A program made the position numbers and the translations under genes. A model generated the notes under the pieces. It ran no database searches and had not been told where the DNA came from. It saw only the letters and a program-made list of their open reading frames with translations. Shown one piece after another: positions 1 through 13,200 of a stretch of 64,000 bases of DNA; position 1 is the stretch's first letter; each line of letters opens with the position of its first letter. Origin of the DNA: Paracentrotus lividus (taxonomy: Eukaryota; Echinodermata; Echinoidea; Camarodonta; Echinidae); the NCBI GenBank assembly GCA_940671915.1, contig CALNVZ010001835.1:1-64000 (forward strand). Direction: 5' to 3'.

Positions 1-1225
1 TAATTGCTTTAAAATAAAACTGAAAAAACATATCTCCCTGCAATATTCAAGTAATCACTAGCTAGATCCGACGCCCTCCACCCTCTCTGTCTGTCTGTCT
101 CGATCTCTCTTTCTCTCTCACTCTCTCTCTCTCTCTCTCGCTCAACCAATCAATTTGCTCTCATTTTCTTTTCTTTCACCTTCACTTTTTTCACCCCCAT
201 CTAATCAACATCTATCTACTTCTTGCAAAACATATTCTTTTATCCTTTATTTTCTTATCCTCGTCTTGTAGAAACAATCTACCATTCAAAAATTTTCTTA
301 TCTATATTGATTATAAAAATTGTTGATTAAAATGCAATTACATATCACGCATTGTATTGTTTAATTTGGGGCATGCAAAAATTCAGGCATTGCTTTTTAG
401 CATGTCCCTCTATTATCATTTTCATTATGTTATATTGTACTACATTTCCTGTCAATTACTTGAATTAATTAATTAGATAAATTTCCTATTCGTTTATGAA
501 AACTGTACATGTGAAGTGAAATGATATGATGATGATTCGGAAAGTAATAAATTCAATTTAATTTAATTCAGTGCTTATGATAACACATGTTATATCAGAG
601 AAATGAATGTAGAGATAAATACAAATAAACGAGTCATCATGTCTAAACTAAAGAAATACTGTCTGCTCAACTTCGCTTCATTTTATATTGTAAATAGTTG
701 ATGCATAGTATTGTATACATTCTGAAGTTGCATATGGAAGAATGCTGAAAAGGTGTACTTATGCAATCACACTTGGTGCCATCAATAAAAGAAGAACTAT
801 CGAGGGTTTCTCTTTTCTCCATGGAAAAACACAATACACTAGGTAATAAGATGGAAGAGAGAGGATAAAAGCAGTGAGGTATACCCAATACTATTATCAA
901 ATGAACAATTGAACAATCTCAAGGAATTATTGATTGTGAGCTATTGAATGTGTCTTTGTGTGGCAGTGTACCAGAGCTTGCTGTTATAATGTTTTATGAT
1001 TATACCGTATTTTGCTTTAAAGACAGTTTCTTTTGCGATGGTCTATTACCAGTGATTGGATATTTAACATTTGAATAGGTATGTTAACATTCTGACTTTT
1101 TGTGGCTGTTTGTGATAGACAATTCGGATGTCTTAAATGTGATTAATATTATTTCTCATAAGGTCATGATGTGCAGATAATCAATACTGTGTCAGAGATG
1201 GGAAAGTGTTCTCAAAGGAGCTGTA
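1..1225. other. Geneless AT-rich DNA
   Basis: Apart from the CT microsatellite, no coding blocks, RNA genes or clear repeats were seen. Confidence 0.6.
90..141 (+). repeat. CT-rich microsatellite
   Basis: TCTG and CT tandem runs, imperfect. Confidence 0.9.
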
Positions 1226-1593
1226 CAGTGCGTCCCATATAGAAGTAAACCCAACTTTGAGAGCCTCGTATTAATATTGTATAACATAATGTGTCATTAA
1301 TTCTTATATCATGACAAAGAGTGACTCACAATCTATCCAGTGATTATACGTACTTGTACTGTCATGTACGACTGAGGACTAGAGTTTTGAAAAACTTTGT
1401 TCAAAACAAATTGTACCATATTTTGTCAAGTCTGAAGCAACACTTGCTTTCTGATCATTCATTGGTCCCATTCATTCGTTGTTTGAGGGCAATCTCCCCG
1501 AGTCCATTCATCAGGGACAAAGGATTACTTGGACTATATTGAAATGCAAGGACTATCTTTGCCCAAACATGGCACAAGGCAATGTTTACCCTT

Positions 1594-1634
<41 letters not shown>

Positions 1635-1735
1635 AAGCCCAAGTGCTCGGTCATCCGTTACCACACAGGTATAATAATTTGCATCACTAAATAGAACATG
1701 AGGACTCTTATTATGAAATAAATATCAAGGTCACA
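1226..1735 (+). mobile_element. CAGTGCGTCCC element, copy 1
   Basis: Preceded by TA and beginning CAGTGCGTCCCATATAGAAG. It shares over 300 bases with 48427-48785 and, inverted, with 4760-5100. Its right part (1640-1735), beyond a T tract of about 40, resembles its own left part inverted, so it is probably a partial foldback. Confidence 0.6.
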
Positions 1736-2540
1736 CAAGCTTTAAAATTTTGATTTGAGGCCCCCATTTTTTTTTTTTAAATCTGGGACACCTGAATAGC
1801 GTTAAAATGACCTTGTTTAAAGTTGTCATTTTATTGGCTATAAAGAGCTAATGGCCAGTGGTCTAATTAGTGGTTGTTACATAAAGCCATAACTAAATTA
1901 ACACCCTTTTCAATAATACGTCATCAAATATTTGTTTTTGTCTAACTTGGAGTGAAAACAATACTAATAATCGGGGAAGGGGACTGATTTTCCGATGGTC
2001 CATATAAGTGCATGGCAATTACGCGCCCACTGTGTGTGTGTGTGTGTGTGATGGTAAATATGAGGGAGATATATGAGTCAAATAACTCTGCAATTTCTAA
2101 ATAGTGCTTTTCCAACACACCGCCAAGGGAGAGGAGAATTTCACCATCATATGAAACTTTTTTTTTCTAGGGGGGGGGGGGGTGTCTACGACTCCTCTTT
2201 CATGCCTCCAATCTAGCTGGCATATCATTTGAATGGCATTCCGGGATCACGTTATAACAATATCCAAACGGGAAGGGAAAAGTTTTTAAAAAATTATAAA
2301 ATGCTTAGATATGGGACAACTGAAAGATCGTTTTAGGAAAGAAGCGTAGGCCTAATCGGAGAAAGAAATGAGAAATGGCGATAATAAAATAATAAAGACA
2401 GAGAGTGAGAATGAGAGATAGAGAGTGTGTTTATGTACAATCATGTAGGGTGCGAGGGTAAGTCTGCCAGTTAAAATCTGTGTGTTGGAGACAGAGGGAG
2501 GGAAATAGTGAGAGAGAGGGGGCGATTTACAGAGATGAAG

Positions 2541-2553
2541 AGAGAGAGACAGA

Positions 2554-2612
<59 letters not shown>
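2541..2612 (+). repeat. Compound AG/GT microsatellite
   Basis: An AG run directly followed by a GT run. A shorter GT run is at 2031-2050. Confidence 0.95.
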
Positions 2613-2614
<2 letters not shown>

Positions 2615-3772
2615 TGGAAAGGGGGAGGGGTAATGTTCGTGCTTGGGATGGAGGTTGGGGCGTTGTCACTCACGCCTACGCCTTGAATTACTCGATTTCT
2701 TTGTTCAAGAAAATAAATATAAAATCGTATCTCTACTATTAGGTCTTATTATTATTTCCTACTAGCATTACCAAAAATAATTATCATATCGATCTCTAGT
2801 AGGTCTATGTAAATTGATTTCAAGAGCTTTAGGGGGCCAGTGCGTACACAAATATTACTACTTTGTTTTGTTCTAGCTATCGGACATTGATCTGGGCAAT
2901 GAATATGCTCGGGGTGGAAGGGAGTAGTCTGCAAGCACAGACTCAATTTGACACTTAAACAAATTTCAGTCTAGAGTGAAGACTAGCCTCCAAACTCATT
3001 CTCTGTGTCAAATGGTGAGATGCAGTACACAAGTGAATCTAGTTCTTTACTTCAGACCCTACACAGCGGACATCATGGTGTGCCTGCAAACTAGGGGAGG
3101 AGAGCTCCCGAGCCTCCCCGATAACCATGGCCCCAATATGTTACAACGAGGAGTGAGATTACCTCATCACCTTTCACCCCGCCCTCATCTCATCGTATAC
3201 CTATTACGCCTAAGGACGCTTTGCAACAAACAGCATGAAGTCCACTGCATCGTTCCCATTCCACACACCAGTCATTCGCATATAGACCAAGAAGAGGACA
3301 GTCCATTCGCATTGTTGGAGAGCAGTAGGAGCGCACATCAGTAGAGAGACCCCCTATTACCATAGGCAGCATGGCTAACAGACGATAGCATTATCAAATA
3401 GCATTTAGCTCGGAGATAAAGTTTACATCCTTTCTGTGTTGTAAGCCCTGTCTTAGCTTTTCAGGTAAGAAGGTTTTTGAATTATTTGTTTATACATCCT
3501 GCGATTGATTTATTTATTTTCTTTCTTCTTTCGAGCCTATGCATTGATATATATATTTCAATAATGTTTATAGTGCACAAATAGAAATATGTACCTAAAA
3601 TTATTTTTACTTCTGCTATGAGTCATTTAGGATTCAGACCAATGTCTACCAACTTATCCCCTCGTGCTGCGAGACAGTATTATCTGCGATCTTGTGTCAC
3701 GTGGTCATGTTGACTTTGCAAATATTTACCATTCGAACTTTACACCTAAGGATCATGTTATACGATAGGCTT

Positions 3773-3803
3773 ACACACACACACACACACGCACACATAC
3801 ACA
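3773..3803 (+). repeat. CA microsatellite
   Basis: CA repeats with a few G and T interruptions. Confidence 0.9.
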
Positions 3804-3995
3804 CATATTATATCTAATTCTGCATAAGTCGATTTTCAATAAGACGAATAATCACCCTAAGTCGAAGCAATTTCTCAGTCAAGATTATACAAGAAAATAA
3901 TGTGCTTTCACCTCTCATATAAGTCGAATTTCACCCAACTCGAACAGATTTCTAAAGACGCACGAGATTCGACTTAGGCAGAGTTACCTGTATAT
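3800..3995. mobile_element. Small inverted-repeat element (TAAGTCGA ends)
   Basis: Left end TAATTCTGCATAAGTCGA and right end TCGACTTAGGCAGAGTTA are imperfect inverses. The interior carries further AAGTCGA copies. It resembles Tigger-like MITEs. Confidence 0.45.
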
Positions 3996-4759
3996 AATTT
4001 ACAAACAAACTACAGACCAAACTGAGAAAATGAAATGACATACAGCTAGTAAATAAGTTATATGAGTGAGATTGACCATGTGTTATGTAGAAGGTCGGGC
4101 TACACTATCATGCCATGATGTGAACAACATTGTGCAACAATACCTTTGACCTACGTGCGACCAGGGACCATGCGACTATCACACAACACACGTGTGGAGA
4201 GGAATGTTAAAGGGCCTAATCAGAACAGCAAGCTGAGACAGCTGGTAATTCTGACGTATATAGTTCATAAGGCGTTGAAGAGGCAAGTCCGCCAAATAAA
4301 AGAGCAAGTATAACGTAAAAACAACAATCATAACAAAATTATTATTATTTATTTATTCATTTATTTATTTTTACGGGAAGAAAAAAAAAAGAGACTTTAC
4401 TGCTCTGAATAAATTATTATTATTTATTTATTTTATTTTTCTAGCGGGAAGGAAACTGAAAATATGAGATTTTCCTGCTCTGAAGGGGCAGATTTTTGTT
4501 TTTGTTTTTTTACTATCAACCGGTGCTCCCACGGTGAACGAAAAATATTAAGGCCTAATAAGGTCCGTAGCTGACAAGCTGGTGGGTAATATAGGGCCAG
4601 TGGATATATTTTAGTAGGCCTACATATTGTTTTCCCCTTCTTATAGTAGAAATGTTTACCCCCAAAATGCGACAATGAGTATCAGAATATGCCATTTGGC
4701 ATGCTCTATCAAACCATGCTCTACAGTACACTTTCAAAACGTTCCACGGCCCCTTGTTT

Positions 4760-5100
4760 GTATGATCGAGGCTCGTGTTACATTGATAAAGAGTCGGTCA
4801 TATCCTTCAAAGTAACTGAGCACTTGGACTTTGAAGGAAAAAAATAGCGTTAACAAAAAATGCCTCGTACCAAGTTTGGGCAATAAAAGCAACCTTTGCA
4901 TTTCAATGGTCCAAGTTATCCTTTGTCCCTTTATGAATGGGCTCAGGAAGGCTGACCTCGAACAATGAATGAATGATAAGAAAGCCAGGTTAATTGCTTC
5001 TGACAAAACTTGAACAATGTGTTTTTGAAAATTCGAGTGCTGAGTCATTCATGACAGTACAGGTATAATTTTTGTATCACTGGAAAGAATTGTGCCATGT
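4760..5100 (-). mobile_element. CAGTGCGTCCC family, inverted partial copy
   Basis: The reverse complement matches the interior of the elements at 1226 and 48427 (GACAAAGAGTGA, TTGGTACGAGGCA and TCCATTCAT-type landmarks). Terminal motifs are not intact here. Confidence 0.5.
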
Positions 5101-5133
5101 GGTAAAAATCAATGACCGATAAGGCATACAATA

Positions 5134-6037
5134 TTAAAGGGAAGCTCTGGACTCAAAATAAGTTGCTTTTATAAAAAGCAGAAAATTAGAAAAACAGATT
5201 TTAAAAAGTTTGAAGAAAATCGGACTAATAAAAAGAAAGTTATGAATATCTTTATGATGCACAGAAAATTGATCGCTATACCAAATTGGCAACACATGTG
5301 ATGTCATAGGGGCACAACTTGCCATGCATTTTCTATATTGTTTTATGAAAATGTTCACTTATTTGTAGAAACTGTTCTCCTCATAACTGGCCAAGACATA
5401 TTGATAGCAATATGTTATTGCATCTATGCATTTTCATAGGAAGCAATTCCTTGAATGTGCGGAGCACCTTTCGGGGTAGCCTAGCTAAGCCGGGTAATAA
5501 TTAGTTAACACTATAAGCGCTTAGAAACACCAGGTGGATATTATGTATTAAGCGTTATATAAATTAACTATTATTATTATTATTATAAAATGAGATTATA
5601 ATACATTTCAAAAGAAAGTGATATTTTTCATGAAATTAAGCATCATCAATATCTCTTTTCTATGCTTAAAACCTACTTAAAATCTGTGTTTTGTATTTCT
5701 ATATGGGTGCTGATTTTACAATATATGTAGAGATGCAATAGCTTATTGCCATCAATATATCTTGGCGAAAGTTCGAGGAAAACAGTTTCTTGACAAATAA
5801 AGTAAAATTTTATCATAAAACCAATATAGAAAATGCATGTAAAGATTTGCCCCTGTGACATTACAGCTTTGTGACAGTGTTGCCAATTTGGTATAGCGAT
5901 CAAGTTTGTGCATCGTAAAGATATCCATAACTTTCTTATTGTTAGTCCAATTTTCTTCAAACTTTTTAAAATCTGTTTTTCTAATTTTTCTGCTTTTTAT
6001 AAAAGCAACTTATTTTGGGTACAGAGCTTCCCTTTAA
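5134..6037. mobile_element. Foldback element with TTAAAGGGAAGCTCTG ends
   Basis: Arms 5134-5450 and 5700-6037 are inverted copies across about 300 bases, both ending TTAAAGGGAAGCTCTG. The loop holds the SINE-like repeat at 5452-5590. Non-coding. Confidence 0.75.
5452..5590 (+). repeat. Short SINE-like repeat with ATT tail, nested in a foldback
   Basis: Contains AACACTATAAGCGCTTAGAA and AAGCGTTATATAAATTAACT followed by an ATT run. The inverted match at 45262-45355 shares all landmarks, and a fragment occurs at 37385-37430. It occupies the loop of the 5134-6037 foldback. Confidence 0.6.
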
Positions 6038-6608
6038 TACGAGCGCTCAAAGTAGACGCACTGTATACAGGCAGAGGGAAATGATATAGGCCTGTGATAA
6101 TGACATAACGATATCACCATCATTGAGGTCACCTAAAATTGGGTTGGAATGCAGATTGTCAAACCTGCGGACGAGAGTGGAAGGGGGGGGGGAACGAACG
6201 GTATATATTTTTTTATATATCGATGTAATTCGTTCTTCAACACAACGCGATAGCTAAACATACCGTCGTTGTAGGCCAATAAGAGTACAAATAAATAAGT
6301 ACATTAATGATAATCATTATTCTAGTTGTGCTAACCGGACACTGTGCAATGAAGTTAGCCGTATATAAGAAGGAAACAACTTGTCAACGATACTATAATG
6401 TGAACTCTCCAACTTGTAATCATCTTCCTGATAAGTTGTAACTTTTATTCTTGTCCTTAATCATGTTTTAAAACTTTTACTGACCGCTTGCTTAAACTGT
6501 TGCTCCTTTTAATAACAACGCGCAAATGGAATTTATGGTATAGTTGAAGTAAAAATCAACCTCTTCCCACGGCAATCGAAAAGACTTTGAAAGAAGGTTT
6601 GTTCTTAA

Positions 6609-7083
<475 letters not shown>

Positions 7084-7768
7084 ATCTAAGATAATCTAAG
7101 ATATCTGTTATCAGTCAGATTCAAGGAACATAATTCATAATACACCAAACGACCTTTCAAAACAATGTTCGCATGCCCGGTCCATGCCCCGTTTATCCAA
7201 CTCCGACTATCGTAAATTCCAGGCTGAACGTCTTTCAAAACCCATTTTATTCTGCGTTTGAAAATGGGGATTTGGAAGAAGTTTAAATTTCGATGAATTT
7301 TTCAAAACATTTATGCCTTGCACTAAACAACAACAAACATTCTTGTAACCCCCAAATTGCTTTATAAAAGCGCTTTCAATCGGGCAACACCGCAGACCCA
7401 TCGTCTGGGAACCTCCATTGAGGTGATGCATACATGGTGACGCATTATTGAGATGCCATCACAATCGGGGACTCCCACATGGAGAATGATTTAACGAGGC
7501 TGATAGAAGGAGGAGAGGAGACGGTAACAAGAGAAGGAGTAAAGGGCGGGTGCAGGGGGTGAGGCGGGGAGATCCCATGCATGCCATGGTCAAATGTAGT
7601 CTGCGACAAAGACTCTAATAGGACACTGAAGCAAAATGTATTATGTCTGGGATGAAGACTATCAGATCAGGTGTTGCGAGCTCTGTCCGCTGTCTCACAA
7701 GCTGATTCCATGTTCCAGTCTTTCGGATGCTGTTGTTGTTGTTGTTTTTGGGGGATCTTCTTGAAATA

Positions 7769-8588
7769 GGGGAGACCGGGTATGGATGTTACAAAATTCA
7801 CATTTTGGGCCAGATAATTCTAATGAAAGTACTCACACACTCCATTTTGGGTCTGTAGTTAGCCTATTATGTTGGTTAAAACCTAAGGCACATAAACCTT
7901 GAAAACATGTAAACACTAATTAACTACAGCTTAATTAATGAAGACATTTTTTCGTAACAACCTACCCCGTATACGGGGTAGGTTGTTACACCATACGGGG
8001 TAAATTGTTACTAATCTCTTATACCATACTTTTGTTTCAACTTTCAAGTTTCTTGGTATCGTTAACAGTAGATCAAGTAGAGCTCTAGAATAGACTAAAG
8101 TAATAATATAAATATCAAAACATTAGCACCTGAAAATTGAAACAAAATTACTTTACATGTGTAATGTAATTGGGGTAGGTTGTTACATCGACATGGGGTA
8201 GATTGTTGTAACAACCTACCCCATGGGTGATTTTACACATAAAATCAACTGTAGCAAAGCCATTAGGCAGAAATGCAGGGCATGGCTCAGGGGTATATTA
8301 GTGACATACATGTACTATATTCACAATACCAGACTATCATCATGTGCCTTCAGTTGTAAGAACTATTAAAAATTTTAATTTTTGTCAAAAATTCACTTGG
8401 AACTGTAAAAAATGGTTTTTGTTGATTTACTTTTTAATAAAACAGCGGAGAAACCTCACGACCGGCAGTTCATCACAGCTATGTGTATGCTGTATATAGA
8501 TGCCAGTTAGCACGAACTCTCTTGTTCCATCTTAGCACACTGAGAACTGTAACAACTGACCCGTGTAACTTCCATACCCGGTCTCCCC
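7769..8588. mobile_element. 820-bp TA-flanked element with GGGGTAGGTTGTTACA motifs
   Basis: Ends GGGGAGACCGGGTATGG and its inverse, with TA at 7767-7768 and 8589-8590. The interior carries repeated GGGGTAGGTTGTTAC-type motifs, including a perfect 36-bp palindrome at 7954-7989 centred on CGTATACG. No coding capacity. Confidence 0.8.
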
Positions 8589-8589
8589 T

Positions 8590-9579
8590 ACTCATCATAA
8601 GAATTATATCATATGAAATAAATGACATTGACACAGCAGATGTTCCATGGTCTACTCTTCCCCACACTGACACACACAAACACACATGCCTATACACAAA
8701 TATGACTAGTTTATTATTGACTATATTTGTGTGCCATTGGTGCCTCTTAGCACGCACGTACGACCCACATCCACATTAATACATGCCAATCATTTTGTAA
8801 AAAGCAGTGTTGTACATGGAATGTTAAATAATCTGAGATTATGTAAAACGAAACCTTGTTGAAATTCAATAAAGCACTGGGGTAATATTGTGGGTTGCAG
8901 GTAGGGAGTTTATAGATTGTTTAATTTTGCGTTAAATTAAAAAAAAAAAATCATCTAATTCCGTTTTAACTTTCAGCAGGAATGAAAGATATTCAGGCGC
9001 GGATCCAGGATTTGCAATTTGAAAAGATTGGGCAGGCCCAGTTGTCTGGGACCATAGAGGCCGTGTTTGGGCACATTTTGGAAAGTGGCGCGCATTAGAA
9101 GGTCTGAAGTTTCATACGCACGCTATAACATGGAGACGACAAGGTGAATGTACCAAAATTTTGATTATTTGTTCTCCTTTTTTTTTTTTTTTTACTAAAA
9201 AAAAAAAAAAAATCATGAAAGGGCAAGCGGATTATGCAAGGAAATGTTATTTTCTTTATGTGAGTATAGTACTGTGAAATTTACTTGAATATCCAGTGAT
9301 AATTTTTTTCTCAAAGCAAACCACACTTTTTGATTTTGCATATCGAAATCTGCTTAAGGCAGCTCAAATTTGCAAACCATCCTGTACCTCTTCGCAGTTT
9401 GCAACAAATTTTTTTTTTTTTTTTTTTTAATAATAAAAACTAAAGGTGGCAGACGTAAAGAGCAAATGGGATCAGAACCATTAATTATCTATCTGCTATA
9501 GAAAGCATGATGTGAGTATTTCAATAATGAGTGACCATTATTGGACGGTAAAGAGGATAAATTCATCAAAGTATCGTAG
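8590..9579. other. No gene seen
   Basis: T and A homopolymers, and a GGCGCGGATCCAGGATTT repeat start near 8997. Nothing else recognised. Confidence 0.5.
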
Positions 9580-9942
9580 ATGTGTGACGTCAAGTACATT
9601 CACTCGCGTGTTATAACCCAGAGTCCAAAGATCTGTTTGGCTGTGTGTGTAGAGGACGGGATACAGCGTTAAACCCCTAAACTTTCCATAATGTAGGCCG
9701 ATACTTTCATTGTGTGACGTAAGGCTGAATCCGCTACTTCACGGTCTATCGTGGAACAGTAACTGGTTTGCCGATAAAAAGGTCTTTTCGAGTTGACCTT
9801 TTAGCCACGTCGGTCGACACGGTGTTGAATGTTATTTATGTGCATTCGCTCTCCGTATCATTTCACTTATATTGATACTACGTCGTCTGCTAGTAAGGTG
9901 TCGCCCGTCTCAATTTCACCGCTCTCTCCTATCATTTTCCAG
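9580..9942 (+). promoter_or_regulatory. Candidate upstream region of GSS-A with two CRE-like boxes
   Basis: TGTGACGTCAAG near 9585 and TGTGACGTAAGG near 9715 are CRE/ATF-like. A splice acceptor at 9941-9942 would place the true promoter upstream of a leader intron. No TATA box or antioxidant response element could be placed with confidence. Confidence 0.25.
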
Positions 9943-9971
9943 GGGACTTCCAGGCGACCAGATCAACAAGG

Positions 9972-10237
9972 ATGGTCGAGTTACACCCGGCGATTGAGCT
10001 GCCGCTAACCACAGACCAGCTCGAAGACTTGAAAGAGGACATGAAAGATCGAGCCTACGCCATGGGGGTGTTGATCCGCCCCTCCCCGCTCCATACAGTC
10101 CATGGCCCACTTACGCTGCTCCCTTCTACTTTTCCGAGGCGCCTTTACAACAAGGCGATGGATCTGCAGCCCGATATTAACCTTCTCATGCTGGGGATCA
10201 GCAAAGATGATGCCTTCCTTTATTCTGCTCTTAAAAG
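9972..10237 (+). CDS. GSS: GSS-A coding exon 1 (residues 1-88)
   Basis: Begins with ATG and carries the N-terminal helical region, including the family-typical stretch LLPSTFPRRLYNKAMDLQPD. It ends AAAAG|GTATGT in phase 2. A good acceptor (pyrimidine tract then CAG at 9940-9942) sits 29 bases before the ATG. The mRNA exon may therefore start at 9943, with a spliced non-coding leader upstream as in vertebrate GSS. That leader is inference. Confidence 0.9.
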
Positions 10238-13200
10238 GTATGTAGCCAAATCATAAAGAAAACCGAAATAGATAAATGAATAGTAAAAAAAAAAAAATTA
10301 TATATATAATTATATAAATAAACTAAAAGTAAAATAAATATTTATCATTATGGCGCAGTCACATGTACGACGCATGGCCAACGCACAGTCTGCGCTGGAT
10401 GTGCGTTACTCATTCGTCGAGCGCGCCTAGCCAACGATGTGCGTTCGTTGCGTATTTTAATATCTGTTCTCTATGTATACGCTCTGTGTGCATTGCTTTG
10501 CTTTCACATAATGCGCTGGTCTTGCGTTTTGTACATGTGACTGCCGCATGACACAGAAGAAAGGTACGGAGGGGAGGGTTTATCATTATCTTCTTTTCTT
10601 TTTGTTTTGTTATGTAAATTTTATTTACATTTCTCAAAGAACAATTGAATAGGGTAAATTGGGGTAAGTGGGACACTTACGCATTTACGTAAGCATTACA
10701 AAAAAAAATTAAATACGCAATAAAGCAATCATATACCTCATTTTAAAGTTTATTTAGATATAAACGTTTTATAAATGTTTTGGTTAAAAATTTCCGCCAA
10801 ATGAAGGTTAAGGTGACAGTTAATCATTACTACTCCATTGTCCCACTTACCCCTTCAAGTTGGGGTAAGTGGGACAGCATAATACATGGAATAAAATGTA
10901 GTTTAAAAAGGCCCGGTCCCACTGGCGGGAGGATTAATTGCGCATGAGTTACGTATACAAATTTCGTTCATCCGCAACAAAAAACAAAAACAAAACAATC
11001 CGCAATTCACACGCAAATCATCCTAAAAAGCCAGTGGGACCGCGCCTAAAGTGAGAAACAAATATGCTTTTCAGACTGCAGTTAAAATCCTTAACCCCAG
11101 GAAATAGGTAGGGCTAAGGGGGGGGGCCTTAGTACCACCTATTTCCTGGGGTTAAGCTTAGCACGCTTCGGTTTCAGACTGCGTTTTACCAAAGTAGGCT
11201 AGCACGGTAAATAGTACGGTACTATCTGGCCCTGCTAAAAAGCAGGGTTAGCCGGGTAATTGCGGAGTTAGCCGGGCAATTGCGGTGCTAAGAGTTGCAG
11301 TCTGAAACCAAACCGTGCTAAGGAAAAGCGGGGCTAAGCATTAGCCAATCAATGAAAATGTGGTCATGAATATGTATAATTATTCGTAAACTTGATAACA
11401 CAAGTAAAGAGAAAAACAATGAATAACATTAGGAAAAAGAGAAAAACAATGAATAACATTAGGAAAAAGAGAAAAACAATGAATTACATAAGGAAAAAGA
11501 GAAAAACAACGAATAACATGAGGAAAAAGAGAAACACAATGAATAACATAATAAAAGAGAGATAAAACAATGAATAACATTAGGAAAGAGAGATAAAATA
11601 ATGAATAAGATAAGGAAAGATAGAAAAACAATGAATAACATAAGGAAAGAGAGATAAAATAATGAATAACATAAGGAAAGATAGAAAAACAATGAATAAC
11701 ATAAGGAAAAAGAGAAAAACAATGAATAACATAATGAAAGATAGAAAAAACAAGGAATAACATAAGGAAAAAGAGAGAAAACAAGGAATAACATAAGGAA
11801 AAAAACAGGGAATAACTAACACAAGGAAAAAGAGAAAAACAATAAATAACAAAAGGAAAGATAGAAAACATAGAATAACATAGAGAGAGAAAAACAATGA
11901 AGAACATAAAGAAAGATAATGAAATCATTAATATTCATGATCCAGCAAATAGTCTGGGGTTAAGGAATACCCAGTGTGAAAAGCATTGAATTTCTTAACC
12001 CCGGCTAAGCAAATAGTATGGGGTTAAGAAACACAGTCTGAAAGCAAAAAAAAAGATAGTACGGGGTTAAGGATAGTATGGGGTTAAGGATAGTACGGGG
12101 TTAAGAAATAGCAGTCTGAAAAGGGTATTAGATCTCTTTCTTCTTAAACACTGTTTATACATCAGGAATATCATTTCTAAGATGTCATAAGAACGGATTA
12201 CCAAACTATTTTTCAAACATTATCACGACTCATTATTACTTTTTTTCCTTTACACATTTCAAGTGATAAAAAATATGATTATTTTATAAAAACAAATCAA
12301 AGCTCTATAGCACTTTTTAGATGTGTGATATGTAAAAAAAAAAAGCATCGCCTTCGTCCTTTACCCCCTCCCCTTTTGTATGAAAGTAAACAAAAGATAC
12401 AGTATAAAAAAATAGACCTTATTTCTTATCTCTTATCCAAACTTTACGAAAACTAAAGTTTTAAAGTCTGCACAATTCAACAATATCAGTGCCCCGTTTA
12501 AGACATCAATAAAAACCCGTTTGCCATACTTTATGACACATAGGGTAAATTGGGGTAAGTGGGAGCATTACCTAAGTATTATAAAAAAAATAATAATAAT
12601 AAATACTCAATAAAGCAATCATATCTCTCATTTTGAAGTTTATTTAATTAGATATAAACGTTTTAGAAATGTTTTGGTTAAAAATTCCTCTAAATGAAGG
12701 TCAAGGTGTCAATATTAATCATTACCCCGTCAAATTTGGGTGAGTGAGTACAAATAATGCAATGAACTATGATATAAAAGTGCGGAATGAAGATCTCTGT
12801 GTTCATAAACTTTGTTTATAAACTGAAATACTATTGAAATTGGTGCATCCCACTTACCCCAAGCATGTCACACATGTGGGGTAAATGGGACAGTTCAATT
12901 AAAACAATTGTTTTAAGTCTTTTGTTTACATCATATTTCATTTTAGATTATTTTCTATTTTAAATTTATTTTAAGAACAATTTCAGTGCCAAGTTACCCC
13001 TAAAACAAAAGGGATCTGGAAAACACAAGGACCAGTTTATAGTTCACCTTAATCCTGAAATAGCTAAATGAAAATCGTTTTATGTCAAGAAGTGAGATGT
13101 TACAGATTTTTAACGATTATTTTCCCGATAACTGTCAATTTTTTCCCAAACAGGCATGTAATTTGTTACTAGATGTATGTTTATTCTCGCTAAAATAGTT

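Larger units (their letters stand above)
1740..4750. other. Geneless repeat-bearing stretch
   Basis: Microsatellites and poly(G) at 2171. About 2925-3060 weakly resembles 58725-58815 (GTCTGCAAGCACAGACTC against GTCTGGAAGCACAGACCC), suggesting a diverged relative of that repeat. The open frame at 2976-3344 has no recognisable protein. Confidence 0.5.

Noticed and set aside
2352..2686. Open frames with His/Thr and Leu/Ser runs
   Set aside because: Products of the AG/GT microsatellite on both strands.
2976..3344. 122-residue plus-strand frame as a gene
   Set aside because: No recognisable domain, no splice context, and its start overlaps a diverged repeat related to 58725-58815.
11380..11928. 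182-residue minus-strand frame rich in Phe, Ser and Leu, resembling a membrane protein
   Set aside because: It is the antisense reading of the 29-30 bp minisatellite, and three overlapping frames are open for the same reason.
11400..11930. CRISPR-like array
   Set aside because: Units are directly adjacent tandem repeats without unique spacers, in an animal genome.
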